A stretch of DNA of 64,000 nucleotides from Bordetella ansorpii (GTDB lineage Bacteria; Pseudomonadota; Gammaproteobacteria; Burkholderiales; Burkholderiaceae_B): contig NZ_FKIF01000007.1 in the NCBI RefSeq assembly GCF_900078705.1, positions 372,001 to 436,000 of the forward strand, in the 5' to 3' direction. The notes beneath the pieces were generated by a model. The model made no database searches, was not told where the DNA came from, and worked only from the letters and a program-made list of their open reading frames with translations. Of the stretch, positions 1 through 8,885 are shown in pieces. The position numbers were made by a program, and so were the translations under genes. Every line of letters begins with the position of its first letter. The stretch's first letter is position 1.

Positions 1-126
1 CACGACGTGTTCCAAGGCTTTTTTGTTTCTACATGATTGGCTTTCGCCTCTGGTGGCGTCAGCCCGACACGGCGGCTGGGCCGGGCAATGCCCCCTGCTG
101 CATCACGCCTCGCGCGCGCCACGCCG

Positions 127-549
127 TCAATGCGGCAACACCACTGCCAATGCCAGGCCGACCACGCTGATCAGGACGAAGGTGAACGTCATCAATTCAG
201 CCAGGCGGCCTGCTGCGTCGATTCGCTCGATGTCGCCTTTCCGATAAGGCCAAAGCAGAAGAGACCACCCTGCCGGAACCTTGCCCCTGGTCTGCGGACT
301 CCTGGCCCGGAACCGCACCAACCGGCGCACCGCCACGAGGCCCCACAGGACAAGCATGCAGTAGAAAGTGATGCCCAGGCCGCCAACCAATATCCACGAG
401 ACGAAGGTCTCCGACTGGCCGTATGCCTGGACGTAGAGCCAGGTGAGCAGGAGCAACACGCCAAACGCCGCGAAGACCCACAGGAACGCCCGCAGCGTTC
501 GCCCCTCGCGGGGCAACAGCATCGCCAACTTGGTAAACCCTGGCAGCAT
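127..549 (-). CDS. Small membrane protein of unknown function
   Basis: A 140-residue protein not recognised as a named family. Two hydrophobic stretches follow a short basic N-terminus (about residues 20-43 and 50-72), and a third lies at the C-terminus (about 117-138), so it is probably an inner-membrane protein with a charged cytoplasmic loop between. The start at 549 was chosen over one 36 codons upstream because an AAGGGA ribosome site precedes it and the extra residues are polar and unlike a leader. It lies downstream of the TauE/SafE gene on the same strand with a gap of about 110 bases, so co-transcription is possible. Function cannot be inferred. Confidence 0.55.
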   Translation of the reverse strand: MLPGFTKLAMLLPREGRTLRAFLWVFAAFGVLLLLTWLYVQAYGQSETFVSWILVGGLGITFYCMLVLWGLVAVRRLVRFRARSPQTRGKVPAGWSLLLWPYRKGDIERIDAAGRLAELMTFTFVLISVVGLALAVVLPH

Positions 550-663
550 CGTCGTGACTCCCTTGCTGTCTCTGTCGCTGGCCACGATTCTACCCGCCCG
601 CAAGCGGCCCATGCTGTGAGGAGGTTCCCGAACGGGATCGAGGCGCGAGGGGTTCAAGCCCCC

Positions 664-1419
664 TCACGCGAAGTACCGCACCAGCACGAACACGCCCGAC
701 ACCAGCACCACCCCGTTGACCAGCCGCACGAACTGTTCGCGCGACAGGCGCAGCGTGATGCGCCGTCCCGCCCACACGCCGATCAGCATGCTGGGCGCCA
801 GCAGCGCGGCCAGGATCAGCAGATTGGCGTCGGCATAGACGCCCGCGATCAGGAACAGCACGACCCGTATCAACGTCGACAGGCCGATCAGCGAGCTCTG
901 CGTCACCCGCATGCGCTGCTTGTCGTCCAGCCTGCCCTGCAGATAGATGGCGTACAGGAAGCCGCCGCTGCCGAACAGCGCGCCGAAGACGCCACCCGCC
1001 AATCCGAAAGGCACGGCCAGTCGCGGCGAGCAGCGGGATTCGGGCTGGTAGCCGCCGGCCAGCGAATACAGCGCATAAGCGATCACGAATACGCCCAGCA
1101 ACAGCAGCAGCACGTCGGGCCGCGTGTGGAGCAAGATGCCCGTGCCGATGCAACCGCCCGCCAGCATCAGCGGCGCCAGGCGCGTCAGTTCCGCCCTATC
1201 GGCCTGACGGCCATCGCGGATCAGGTGGGTGGCCGCCGCGCAGAAATCCAGGAGGGCCAGCAGCGGCACGATCTGCGCCACCGGCATGAACTGCGCCAGC
1301 AAGGGGCTGGCCACCAGCGCGGTGCCGAAGCCCGCGATGCCGAAGACCAGATAGGCGATGGCCACCCCCAGCCAGATGATCAGCAGGTCGGTAGTGGCGA
1401 GATGAGCAAGCAGCGGCAT
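664..1419 (-). CDS. TauE/SafE family anion exporter
   Basis: A 251-residue polytopic membrane protein with about eight hydrophobic segments. The first, IIWLGVAIAYLVFGIAGFG, carries the glycine-rich signature of the TauE/SafE family, and a second related glycine-rich motif (GLAGGVFGALFGSGG) occurs mid-protein, the usual internal duplication. The family exports sulfite, sulfoacetate or other small organosulfur or carboxylate anions; the substrate here is not determinable. The start at 1419 has an AGGACA site just upstream. It is divergent from a LysR regulator starting at 1610, which probably controls it. Confidence 0.82.
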   Translation of the reverse strand: MPLLAHLATTDLLIIWLGVAIAYLVFGIAGFGTALVASPLLAQFMPVAQIVPLLALLDFCAAATHLIRDGRQADRAELTRLAPLMLAGGCIGTGILLHTRPDVLLLLLGVFVIAYALYSLAGGYQPESRCSPRLAVPFGLAGGVFGALFGSGGFLYAIYLQGRLDDKQRMRVTQSSLIGLSTLIRVVLFLIAGVYADANLLILAALLAPSMLIGVWAGRRITLRLSREQFVRLVNGVVLVSGVFVLVRYFA

Positions 1420-1609
1420 GGATGTCCTGATGATGGAAACGCACACGGCCGGCGCCGGGGCGTGTTGCTGGCCGCCGCGACGTCATTCGATGACCCCTTC
1501 GCGAGGCCGCTGTCCGGCACGACGTGCCGCCGTGCCGATGAATATAGGCCTGGCCCCCGCTGCTGAAAAATATAGAATTCTCACCAACCTATCTCAAAAA
1601 GGCATAGCC
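1420..1609. promoter_or_regulatory. Divergent intergenic region, TauE/SafE vs LysR
   Basis: This region separates two divergent genes and should hold both promoters. It contains a 6-bp inverted repeat CGGCAC-gac-GTGCCG at 1515-1529 and two copies of AATATAG at 1541 and 1569 in an otherwise AT-richer stretch. LysR regulators usually bind in such regions near their own start, so these are candidate operator elements. No -35/-10 pair stands out clearly. Confidence 0.35.
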
Positions 1610-2533
1610 ATGGTGTCGATGCGGCAGTTGCGCTACTTCGTGGAGATCGTCGAGGCGGGCAACTACAGCCTGGCGGCCGAGCGGCTGTACATCGCGCAGT
1701 CGGCGCTCAGCCGCCAGATCAAGGAACTGGAAACCACCGTACAGGCGCAACTGCTGACGCGCGGCGCGCGCCGTGTGGAACTGACCCCGGCGGGCCGTAC
1801 GTTCTACGACGGCGCCAAGCGCCTGCTGTTCAACCTGAACGAAACGCTGGTGCGGACCCAGCACGCCGACCGCGGCGAACAGGCCCTGGTGCGGCTGCTG
1901 CACTCCAGCTCGGTGCCGCTGGATCCCGTGCTGATGGGCCGGATCCAGGCGTTCCTGGATGCGAATGAGGGCGTATCGCTGGAGATTTCGCAACTGACGT
2001 CAGAACATCAGGGCGACGATATCGAACAGGGATCGGGCGATGTCGGATTGGCGCGGCTACCTGTTCAACACCGGCATCCGGGCGTGCGGATCGAAGAATT
2101 GCTGACCGAACCGCTGATGCTGGCGGTGCCGGCAAGACACCGGCTGGCGCGCCGCAAGAAGGTCGCGGTCGCGGACCTGCGGGATGAACGCTTCGTCTGC
2201 CTGCCGCACCCCGAGCGTGGCGGCCTGGGGTTTCGCGTGGCCGAGCTCTGCATGCGCAACGGTTTCTTTCCCCACGCGGCCCGCGCCACCTCGCGCAAGA
2301 CCACGCAACTGACGCTGATCGCGGCGGGCATGGGCGTGTCGCTGCTGCCTGCCTGCATGCGGTCCATCGCGCCGGCCGGGGTGCGTTTCGTGCCGCTGGC
2401 GGACGAGGACACCTCCACCACCGTGGCCCTGCTGCATCGGCATGACGCCCCGGCGCTGACGTACGAATTGCTTCAGGCATTGCGTGGCACGGCGCATGGG
2501 TTCGCCAGGCCGGGGCGCCGTGCCGCGTCATGA
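1610..2533 (+). CDS. LysR family transcriptional regulator
   Basis: A 307-residue LysR-type regulator. The N-terminal winged helix-turn-helix is clear (residues 4-62, with AAERLYIAQSALSRQIKELE as the recognition region), followed by a type 2 periplasmic-binding-like effector domain. The reading frame stays open far upstream, but the family N-terminus fixes the start at MVSMRQLRYF, either 1610 or 1619. Divergence from the TauE/SafE exporter gene suggests it regulates export of a small anion. The C-terminus ends in a short arginine-rich extension. The inducer is unknown. Confidence 0.88.
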   Translation: MVSMRQLRYFVEIVEAGNYSLAAERLYIAQSALSRQIKELETTVQAQLLTRGARRVELTPAGRTFYDGAKRLLFNLNETLVRTQHADRGEQALVRLLHSSSVPLDPVLMGRIQAFLDANEGVSLEISQLTSEHQGDDIEQGSGDVGLARLPVQHRHPGVRIEELLTEPLMLAVPARHRLARRKKVAVADLRDERFVCLPHPERGGLGFRVAELCMRNGFFPHAARATSRKTTQLTLIAAGMGVSLLPACMRSIAPAGVRFVPLADEDTSTTVALLHRHDAPALTYELLQALRGTAHGFARPGRRAAS

Positions 2534-2575
2534 AGTGTCCTCTGCCCATGAACCCGCGTCACGGGACGGCGAGGA

Positions 2576-3355
2576 TCATGCCGGTCCGCGTCCCCACACC
2601 CGCTCGTACAGCGCCGGCAGGATCTCGCCCGCCGGCCCGGCCAGGTTGTATTTGACGATGCCGTCCAGCGGCGTGGGCTGCGGGTTGACCTGCACCACGC
2701 AGGCGCCGCGCCGCGCGGCCTGGGCCGACAGTCCCGCCGCGGGCTGCACCGCCGCCGAGGTGCCGATGGTGAACAGCATTTCGCATTCGTCGCAGGCATC
2801 CACCGCCGCCTCCCATTCGATCTCGGGCAGGGTCTCGCCGAACCATACGACCCCGGGCCGTATCGCGCCGCCGCAATGCGCGCAGCGCGGCGGGGCCAAC
2901 CGGCGACCGCCCTCCGGTTCCGCCGGGATGCCTGGAGCAAACGCGTGGTCGCGCCGGCATTCGAAGCAGAACGGCTTGTCCATCCGGCCATGCAGATGCA
3001 GCACGTCGCGGCTGCCCGCCCGTTCGTGAAGGTCGTCCACGTTCTGCGTCACCACCGTGGCGTGCGGCACCCGCGTGGCCATCGCCGCGATGGCCAGGTG
3101 CGCGCCGTTGGGCCGCGCGCGCAGCACGCCCATGCGGCGCCATTCGTACCAGCCCCAGACCAGCTCGGCGTCGTGCCGGAAGGCATCGGCGCAGGCCAGC
3201 GCCATGGGGTCGTATCGCGCCCACAGGCCCGTCATGGGATCGCGAAACGTGGGAATGCCGCTTTCGGCGGACACGCCCGCGCCCGTCAGGAAGACCACGC
3301 TGGACGCCTGGCGCAACGTGGCGACCAGCGCGTCGGGAAATTCGGCGATGCTCAT
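2576..3355 (-). CDS. NAD-dependent protein deacylase (sirtuin, CobB-like)
   Basis: A 259-residue Sir2 protein that removes acyl groups from lysine using NAD+. Visible motifs are the NAD-binding GAGVSAESGIP (residues 25-35), QNVD (104-107), the catalytic HLHG with His122, and the zinc ligands Cys130/Cys133 and Cys158/Cys161. Tyr70 and Arg73 in WYEWRR match the Y-x2-R pair that lets class III sirtuins (SIRT5, CobB) accept succinyl or malonyl groups, so desuccinylation is likely alongside deacetylation. The start lies 13 bases after the stop of the upstream Tat-exported protein gene, so the two are probably co-transcribed. Confidence 0.9.
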   Translation of the reverse strand: MSIAEFPDALVATLRQASSVVFLTGAGVSAESGIPTFRDPMTGLWARYDPMALACADAFRHDAELVWGWYEWRRMGVLRARPNGAHLAIAAMATRVPHATVVTQNVDDLHERAGSRDVLHLHGRMDKPFCFECRRDHAFAPGIPAEPEGGRRLAPPRCAHCGGAIRPGVVWFGETLPEIEWEAAVDACDECEMLFTIGTSAAVQPAAGLSAQAARRGACVVQVNPQPTPLDGIVKYNLAGPAGEILPALYERVWGRGPA

Positions 3356-3368
3356 CGGAAATCCATCT

Positions 3369-4793
3369 CTACTGTGCCCAGTCCAACTGCATGGACACCA
3401 GATCGAGCTGACAGTTTCCCGTGCCGAAGTTCGGCAGGCCCATGCTCTCTTCGAACTCGATGTAGAACGGGCTGAGATCGGGCATGGCCTGCGCCGGGCT
3501 GGCCGTGCCGCCGAAATGCAGGTCGCCATAGGACACGTCCAGCTTCCTCGCCTCCCATTCTTCGCTGTACCTGGCGATGTAGCCGTCCGCGTTCTCTTGG
3601 TCCTCGGTGGGCGTGCGGCCGATGTTGGGATCGTCGGTGCGCTCGGTCGCGCGCAGCCGCAGGATCTCCCACGGTTCGGCGGGCTTGCCTCCCACCATGC
3701 GGTGCAGCCCTTGCCTGGGGTCGTACGCCGCGCGCCCGTTTTCACCGAAGATCCTCTGGATCGCGCTCGTGGACAACCAGGGCGGCACCTCGCACATCGC
3801 ATTGGCCGGCGTGCGCGCCGGTTTGGGCGGCTCGCAGACCTTGCCCTTGAAATCGGCCTCGGTCAGCCAGATGGCGGCGAACGAGGCGTACAGGATGTCC
3901 TTGCAGCGGAACTCCATGGGGTGCCGCTGGCGCAGGTGATCCGCGAACGGTTGCAGGTCCGCGCCCACCTTGTCCGGCAGGCCGCGTCCGTCGTAAATGC
4001 GGTCCATCAGGTCGATGATCTCTTCGGACACATCGGTCTCGCCCGCCGTGTCGCTGAAGAAGGCCAACGCCACGTATTGCGGCCCCTTGGTCCGGTACTG
4101 CGCCGGCACGCGCACCGTGAAGTGGTGCTCCATCGGAAAGCCCGTGCGGTTCGACAGCGGCCACTGCGCGGGCGTGATGCCGCGCGGCAGGCCGTAGGCC
4201 CAGCCATCCGGCGCCTCGGCGTCGCGGGCCTGCGGGCCAGGCACGATGCGCACGTCGATAGCCATCGTGGGTTTCGGCAGAGGCATCGGCAGATCGGGAA
4301 ACTCGGTGTCGCGCGACAGGCTCAGTTCGGTGACGCGGCCATGCCCGACCTGCACGAGCAGCCGGACGCCATCGGGCAGTTGCAGATAGCCGAAGCGGTA
4401 CGGAAAGCCCGCGCGGACCGGCTTGCCCAGATTCAGGCCGGGAACGCGCTCGGCGTCTGCCTCGGCCATGCCCAGGTGCAGGCCCGCGATGCGCGCCTCG
4501 GGATCGAAACGATGAGTGAACTCGGTACGGCCGACGCGGCCGTACCGGTCCAAGCGGGCCGTGAAGGCGAAAGCCTCTTCCAGATAGCGGATATGGCCGG
4601 TTTCCTCGGGCCGGGGATCGCGCCAGCGCTCACCCACGGCGGCGGCCAGTTTCTCCTTGGCGTCGCCCGGGCGGATGTCCGCCAGTGCCTGCATGTCGGG
4701 ATCGCCCTTCTCGGCCGCCATCGTGAACCTCCCTGGAAACAGCAACGCGCCCAGCAACGCCAGGCCGCGCAGAAATCCTCGCCGCGTATGCAT
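3369..4793 (-). CDS. Exported protein of unknown function with Tat-type leader
   Basis: A 474-residue protein I cannot assign to a family. It begins MHTRRGFLRGLALLGALLF, which combines a twin arginine followed by GFL with a hydrophobic stretch and resembles a Tat signal peptide, so export to the periplasm of a folded protein is likely. The mature part is hydrophilic with no further membrane segment, is rich in Trp, Pro and acidic residues, and has three cysteines clustered in the middle and one near the end. The start at 4793 was chosen because of the signal peptide. It is immediately upstream of the sirtuin gene on the same strand. Confidence 0.6.
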   Translation of the reverse strand: MHTRRGFLRGLALLGALLFPGRFTMAAEKGDPDMQALADIRPGDAKEKLAAAVGERWRDPRPEETGHIRYLEEAFAFTARLDRYGRVGRTEFTHRFDPEARIAGLHLGMAEADAERVPGLNLGKPVRAGFPYRFGYLQLPDGVRLLVQVGHGRVTELSLSRDTEFPDLPMPLPKPTMAIDVRIVPGPQARDAEAPDGWAYGLPRGITPAQWPLSNRTGFPMEHHFTVRVPAQYRTKGPQYVALAFFSDTAGETDVSEEIIDLMDRIYDGRGLPDKVGADLQPFADHLRQRHPMEFRCKDILYASFAAIWLTEADFKGKVCEPPKPARTPANAMCEVPPWLSTSAIQRIFGENGRAAYDPRQGLHRMVGGKPAEPWEILRLRATERTDDPNIGRTPTEDQENADGYIARYSEEWEARKLDVSYGDLHFGGTASPAQAMPDLSPFYIEFEESMGLPNFGTGNCQLDLVSMQLDWAQ

Positions 4794-5078
4794 GTGTGTC
4801 GAGCCTTGTCGTGGAAAACGGCCGGCGCGCGCATGAGCGGCGCCGGCGGGTCTTTGCCGATGATGCCGTTGCGGGATGACAGCCCGGCGCAACGAACGCC
4901 GGGATTCCGGCGGTTGTGGCGGGAATCCCGAAGCGGCCCATTCTACGCAGACGCGGCGGCCGCGATGCCAGGCGGCATCCTGATCGTGAGACCCCACAGG
5001 CAATCAGGCAGGCCTGGTCACAGCGGGCTCGTCAGCCGGGAGAAGCAGGCGATTCCATTCGTTGAACCGGCGAATTCC

Positions 5079-5990
5079 TCATCGCGGCGTCCATGGAGTC
5101 TCCAACTGCCGCGCCACGTCCAGAAAAGACGCCAGCGCCGGATTGTCGTCATGCCTGCGCCATGCAATCGCCACCTCCTGCTCCAGCAGCGGCAGCCGGT
5201 CCGCCAGCGGCACGTACTGCACCTTGGGATGGATCAGCGAGGTCAGGTTGCCCGACACCAGCGCCACGGTCAGCCCGGCTGCGATCACGCAGATCACGCT
5301 GGCGATCTGCGAGCATTCCTGCTCGATGGCCGGATAGAACCCCGCCGTGGCGCACGCCGCGATCAACTGCGCATGCGCCGCCGGCACCTTCTCGCGGGAG
5401 AATGCCACGAAGGACTCGCCCGCCAACTGCTTCAGTTCGATGCTGGCCCGTCCCGCCAGGGGATGGCTCCTGGACAGCGCCACCATCAGCACGTCGCGCT
5501 GGTACGGCCGGGTCTCGATCTGCGGCGCCTCGACGGGCAACGGCGTGCGCAGCAGGCCCACGTCCAGCGCACGGCCGCGCAACTGTTCCAGTTGATCCTT
5601 GGTCGTCATCTCGGACAACCGCAGCCGCACCTGCGGATAGTCGTGGCGGAAGCGGCTGATGAGCTCGGGCATGAAGCCATAACCCACGCTGCCGATGAAG
5701 CCCACCGACAACTGCCCCGTCCCGCCGCCCGCCGCGCCCCGCGTGCGCTGCAGGGCGACCTGCTCGTAGCGCAGCCACTGGTAGGCCTCTTCCAGGAAGA
5801 CCTTGCCGGCGGGCGTCAGCGCCACCGAGCGCTTGTTGCGCAAGAACAGCGGCGTGCCGACCTGCGCCTCGAGTTTCTGGATGGCCTGGCTGAGCGGCGA
5901 CTGCGCGATGCCGACGCGCGCGGCAGCGCGGCCGTAATGCAGTTCCTCGGCCACGGCGATGAATTGCCTGAGCAGTCGGCTGTTTAACAT
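5079..5990 (-). CDS. LysR family transcriptional regulator
   Basis: A 303-residue LysR regulator. The N-terminal helix-turn-helix (residues 1-60) contains HYGRAAARVGIAQSPLSQAI, typical of the CatR/BenM-like branch that responds to carboxylates or aromatic acids. The effector-binding domain fills the rest. It is divergent from the CaiB-type CoA-transferase and Bug receptor genes that start at 6100, so it is the likely regulator of that operon. An inverted repeat sits directly against its start codon, consistent with autoregulation. Confidence 0.88.
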   Translation of the reverse strand: MLNSRLLRQFIAVAEELHYGRAAARVGIAQSPLSQAIQKLEAQVGTPLFLRNKRSVALTPAGKVFLEEAYQWLRYEQVALQRTRGAAGGGTGQLSVGFIGSVGYGFMPELISRFRHDYPQVRLRLSEMTTKDQLEQLRGRALDVGLLRTPLPVEAPQIETRPYQRDVLMVALSRSHPLAGRASIELKQLAGESFVAFSREKVPAAHAQLIAACATAGFYPAIEQECSQIASVICVIAAGLTVALVSGNLTSLIHPKVQYVPLADRLPLLEQEVAIAWRRHDDNPALASFLDVARQLETPWTPR

Positions 5991-5991
5991 A

Positions 5992-6008
5992 AAGACTTTT
6001 TTCGTCTT
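5992..6008. promoter_or_regulatory. Candidate LysR operator, AAGAC-N7-GTCTT
   Basis: A perfect 5-bp inverted repeat with a 7-base T-rich spacer lies immediately upstream of the LysR start codon in the 109-bp divergent region. LysR boxes are typically interrupted dyads of this length near the regulator's own promoter. The position would allow autorepression and control of the divergent CoA-transferase operon. Confidence 0.4.
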
Positions 6009-6099
6009 ACAGACCGAGAAATTATATGTTGGACGAGGGTATGACCGCTTTATAGACTGATTTCAAAAGCAGGACACCACAACGACGGAGACAAGCAAG

Positions 6100-7542
6100 A
6101 TGGATGCATCCCATCCCGAGCCCGAACACGCCTACCAGGCCATCGCCGACATCCTGGGCGCGCAGGCGCCGTGGAAAGAATCGCCTTCCAGCCGGTTACG
6201 CTTCTACGGCAGCGCGCCCGTTTTCGACTCGCCGCACCGGCTGACGCTGTCGGCGGGCGCCGCCATCGGCGCGTATGCCCTGGCAGTGGAGAAATGGTGG
6301 CACCTGGCCACCGGCCAGCGCCAGAACGTGGGCATCGATTGGATGCAGGCGGCCAGTTCGCTCAATCCCGGCCACTTCCAGACCCAGAGCGGCTACAGCC
6401 TGCCCGCGCTGTCGTTGCTGACAGAATTGAAGGCCGACTTCTACCGCACCGCCGACGACCGCTGGTTCTTCCCCATCGGCTCGTACCCGCACCTGCGCGA
6501 CGGCGTACTGGACCTGCTGGACTGCGCCAACAACCCGGCCGCGCTGGCCAAGGGCATCGGGCGCTGGGAAGGCGATGCGCTGGAAGCGGCCTTCGAGGAA
6601 CGCCGCCTGCCCGGCGTGTATGCCCGCACCACGAAAGAATGGCTGGCACATCCGCAGGGCGAACTGCTGGCCCGACTGCCCGTGGTGGAAGTGATCAAGA
6701 TCGCCGACGGCGAACCCGAGCCGGCACAAGCCCTGAACCGCCCGCTGGACGGCCTGCGCGTGCTGGACCTGGGCCACGTCATCGCCGGCCCCGTGGTGGC
6801 GCGCTCGCTGGCCGAGCATGGCGCCGAGGTGCTGCGCATCGCGCCGCCCGCCATGCAGGACCCGTTTCGCCAGACGGTGGACACCAATATCGGCAAGCGC
6901 TCGGCCTTCCTGGACCTGGACCGCGAGGAAGACCGCCTGCGCGCCCGCGAGCTGATCAGCGGCGCGGATGTGGTGGTGCAGTCGTGGCGGCCCGGCAGTC
7001 TGGCCGGACGCGGCCTGGGGCCGGAAGACGCCGCCGCGCTGCGTCCTGGCGTGGTGTACGTCAGCGTCAGCGCATTCGGCGAAACGGGGCCGTGGCAGCG
7101 CCGCGGCGGCTTCGAGCAACTGGGCCAGGTGGTCAGCGGTATTGCGATGGCCGAGGCGGCGGGTGGCCGGCCACGCGTGGTGCCCACCTATCTGCTGAAC
7201 GACTACCTGACGGGCTATCTGGGCGCGGCCGGGGCGATGCTGGCGCTGATCCGCCGCGCCACCGAAGGCGGCAGCTATCACGTGAGGGTGTCGCTGACGC
7301 AGACCTCGATGTGGGTGCAGCGGCTGGGCCTGGAGCCGGGTTTCGAGCCCCGCGAGGAACGCCGGCATTTCGCAGAAGGTCTGGCGCCGCTGCTGGAGAC
7401 GCGGCCGTCCGCCTACGGCCCGCTGCAGCAATTGCCGCCGGTAGCCCAGTTCTCGCGCACGCGCGCCCACTGGAGCCTGCCGCCCGCCCCCAACGGCGCG
7501 CATCCGCCCGTCTGGCTGGACAACCTGGCCCGCGAGGCCTGA
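6100..7542 (+). CDS. CaiB/BaiF-type CoA-transferase homologue, rearranged domains
   Basis: A 480-residue member of the class III CoA-transferase superfamily, whose usual members move CoA between carboxylic acids. The domain order is odd. The nucleotide-fold start that normally opens the protein (LDGLRVLDLGHVIAGPVVA) appears only at residues 216-234. The first 210 residues instead resemble the later part of a family member, including an R-x-TGxGQ-x-V-like segment at 63-80. Where active enzymes have a catalytic Asp in an (F/Y)D...Q motif, this protein has Glu339 (GGFEQLGQ). It may be a divergent enzyme or a non-catalytic homologue. GGAGACAAGCAAG precedes the start. Two Bug receptor genes follow, and the divergent LysR probably regulates all three. 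Confidence 0.75.
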   Translation: MDASHPEPEHAYQAIADILGAQAPWKESPSSRLRFYGSAPVFDSPHRLTLSAGAAIGAYALAVEKWWHLATGQRQNVGIDWMQAASSLNPGHFQTQSGYSLPALSLLTELKADFYRTADDRWFFPIGSYPHLRDGVLDLLDCANNPAALAKGIGRWEGDALEAAFEERRLPGVYARTTKEWLAHPQGELLARLPVVEVIKIADGEPEPAQALNRPLDGLRVLDLGHVIAGPVVARSLAEHGAEVLRIAPPAMQDPFRQTVDTNIGKRSAFLDLDREEDRLRARELISGADVVVQSWRPGSLAGRGLGPEDAAALRPGVVYVSVSAFGETGPWQRRGGFEQLGQVVSGIAMAEAAGGRPRVVPTYLLNDYLTGYLGAAGAMLALIRRATEGGSYHVRVSLTQTSMWVQRLGLEPGFEPREERRHFAEGLAPLLETRPSAYGPLQQLPPVAQFSRTRAHWSLPPAPNGAHPPVWLDNLAREA

Positions 7543-7615
7543 ACGCCGCAGCCATCCGGCACTGACACATAAAGCGGCGCCAAGCCGCAACAAGAACCCG
7601 AGAGGAGACGACACC

Positions 7616-8599
7616 ATGAAGAACAAGCACGCCGTGCTGGCCATGACCCTGGCCGGGCTGGCGGCGGGCGCCCTGCCCGCCCGCGCCGCCGACACCTATC
7701 CCGACAAGCCCATCACGCTGATCATCGGCTTCGCGCCCGGCGGTCCCACCGACGCCATCGGGCGGGTGCTGTTCAAGCGCGTCTCCGAAGAACTGAAGAC
7801 ACCCATCGTGATCGAGAACCGTCCCGGCGCGGGCGGCAACATCGGCACGCAGGACCTGGTGCGCGCCAAGCCCGACGGCTACACGCTGCTGTACGGCACC
7901 TCGTCGCTGACCACGGCGCCCGCCCTGTTCAACCGCGCCGACCTGGATCCGACCAAGGCCTTCGACGTGGCCAGTTGCTCGGTGGCGGTGCCGATGATCC
8001 TGCTGGTGTCAAAGAAGAATACGGCCGACAGCCCGCGGGCGCTGTACCAGGCCATGAAGGCGGATCCGTCCAGGTTTTTCATGGGGTCGTCGGGCAACGG
8101 CTCGGTCGACCATCTGGTGGCGATGGACCTGGCGGCCAGGCTGGGCTTGACCTTCCAGCACGTGCCCTACAAGGGCAACGGGCCGGCGCTGACGGACCTG
8201 GCGGCCGGCAACGTCAACTTCATGTATTCGGGCTCGTTCAACAGCGCCATGCCGTTCATCCAGAATGGCCAGGTGCGGGCCCTCGCGGTGACGTCCGACC
8301 ACCGGTCGTCCGCCTTGCCCAAGGTTCCCTCGCTGAGTGAAAGCGTGCCCGAGCTCAAGGGCTTCGACGCGGCCACCGCGCAGGTGCTGGCCGCGCCCAA
8401 GGGCACTCCGCCCACCATCCTGGCCCGGCTGGACCAGGCGATCCAGATCGCGATCAAGGATCCCAAGGTGAAGGAAAGCCTGGATTTCCAGGGCGCGGAA
8501 CCCATGAACCTGTCGCCCGCGCAATGCAAGGCGCACATCGCGGACGAGTTCAAGCGCTGGACCGGCACCATCGAGCGGCTGGGGCTGAAGGCGCAGTGA
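7616..8599 (+). CDS. Bug-type tripartite tricarboxylate receptor protein
   Basis: A 327-residue periplasmic solute-binding protein of the Bug (TctC) family. A signal peptide ends near ARAADTYP, and the mature protein starts with the family hallmark PDKPITLIIGFAPGGPTDAIGR, here cited in two parts: PDKPITLII and FAPGGPTDAIGR. HVPYKG and the (A)VTSDHRSSALPKVPS region are also diagnostic. Bug proteins bind carboxylates such as citrate, nicotinate or dicarboxylic acids. No TctA/TctB membrane partner is present. It follows the CoA-transferase by 73 bases with a strong GAGAGGAG site, so it is probably in that operon. Confidence 0.88.
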   Translation: MKNKHAVLAMTLAGLAAGALPARAADTYPDKPITLIIGFAPGGPTDAIGRVLFKRVSEELKTPIVIENRPGAGGNIGTQDLVRAKPDGYTLLYGTSSLTTAPALFNRADLDPTKAFDVASCSVAVPMILLVSKKNTADSPRALYQAMKADPSRFFMGSSGNGSVDHLVAMDLAARLGLTFQHVPYKGNGPALTDLAAGNVNFMYSGSFNSAMPFIQNGQVRALAVTSDHRSSALPKVPSLSESVPELKGFDAATAQVLAAPKGTPPTILARLDQAIQIAIKDPKVKESLDFQGAEPMNLSPAQCKAHIADEFKRWTGTIERLGLKAQ

Positions 8600-8885
8600 G
8601 CGGCGGCGATCCATCAAATCTGTTTGTGGCAGCGACAAACAGAGTCGATTGATCCCGTCCGGCGGGCAGCGTATCTTTCAGTGTCCCGCGCGCGGCCGCG
8701 CGCAGGGCCAGCGGGCGCAGACCCGCGGCGGGCCGGGGTCCGAGACCCCGCCGCCGATTCCCCGGAGGGCGTGGAGACAGCACGCCAGAGTGGTGCCCCA
8801 GGGATCCGTCGCATGGCGAAACGTGCCTGCGGATCCTCAAGGACACCGCCCTGGAACACAACCACACTCCAAGGGAATTCCTCGC

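Noticed and set aside
37-1566. A 509-codon open frame on the plus strand
   Set aside because: It is antisense to the small membrane protein and the TauE/SafE gene. The product is Gln/Arg/His-rich with no hydrophobic core or motif, typical of reverse reading of GC-rich genes.
4794-5078. The 285-base gap between the Tat-exported protein and a LysR gene examined for small genes
   Set aside because: No frame has a ribosome site plus plausible composition; it is probably promoter and untranslated sequence.
3057-5987. A 976-codon open frame on the plus strand
   Set aside because: It runs opposite to the sirtuin, the Tat-exported protein and a LysR gene, all of which show real domains. The long frame follows from high third-position GC.
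8600-8885. The 286-base gap between two Bug genes examined for a gene or regulatory RNA
   Set aside because: All frames give arginine- and proline-rich noise, and no convincing terminator, hairpin or promoter pair was seen.
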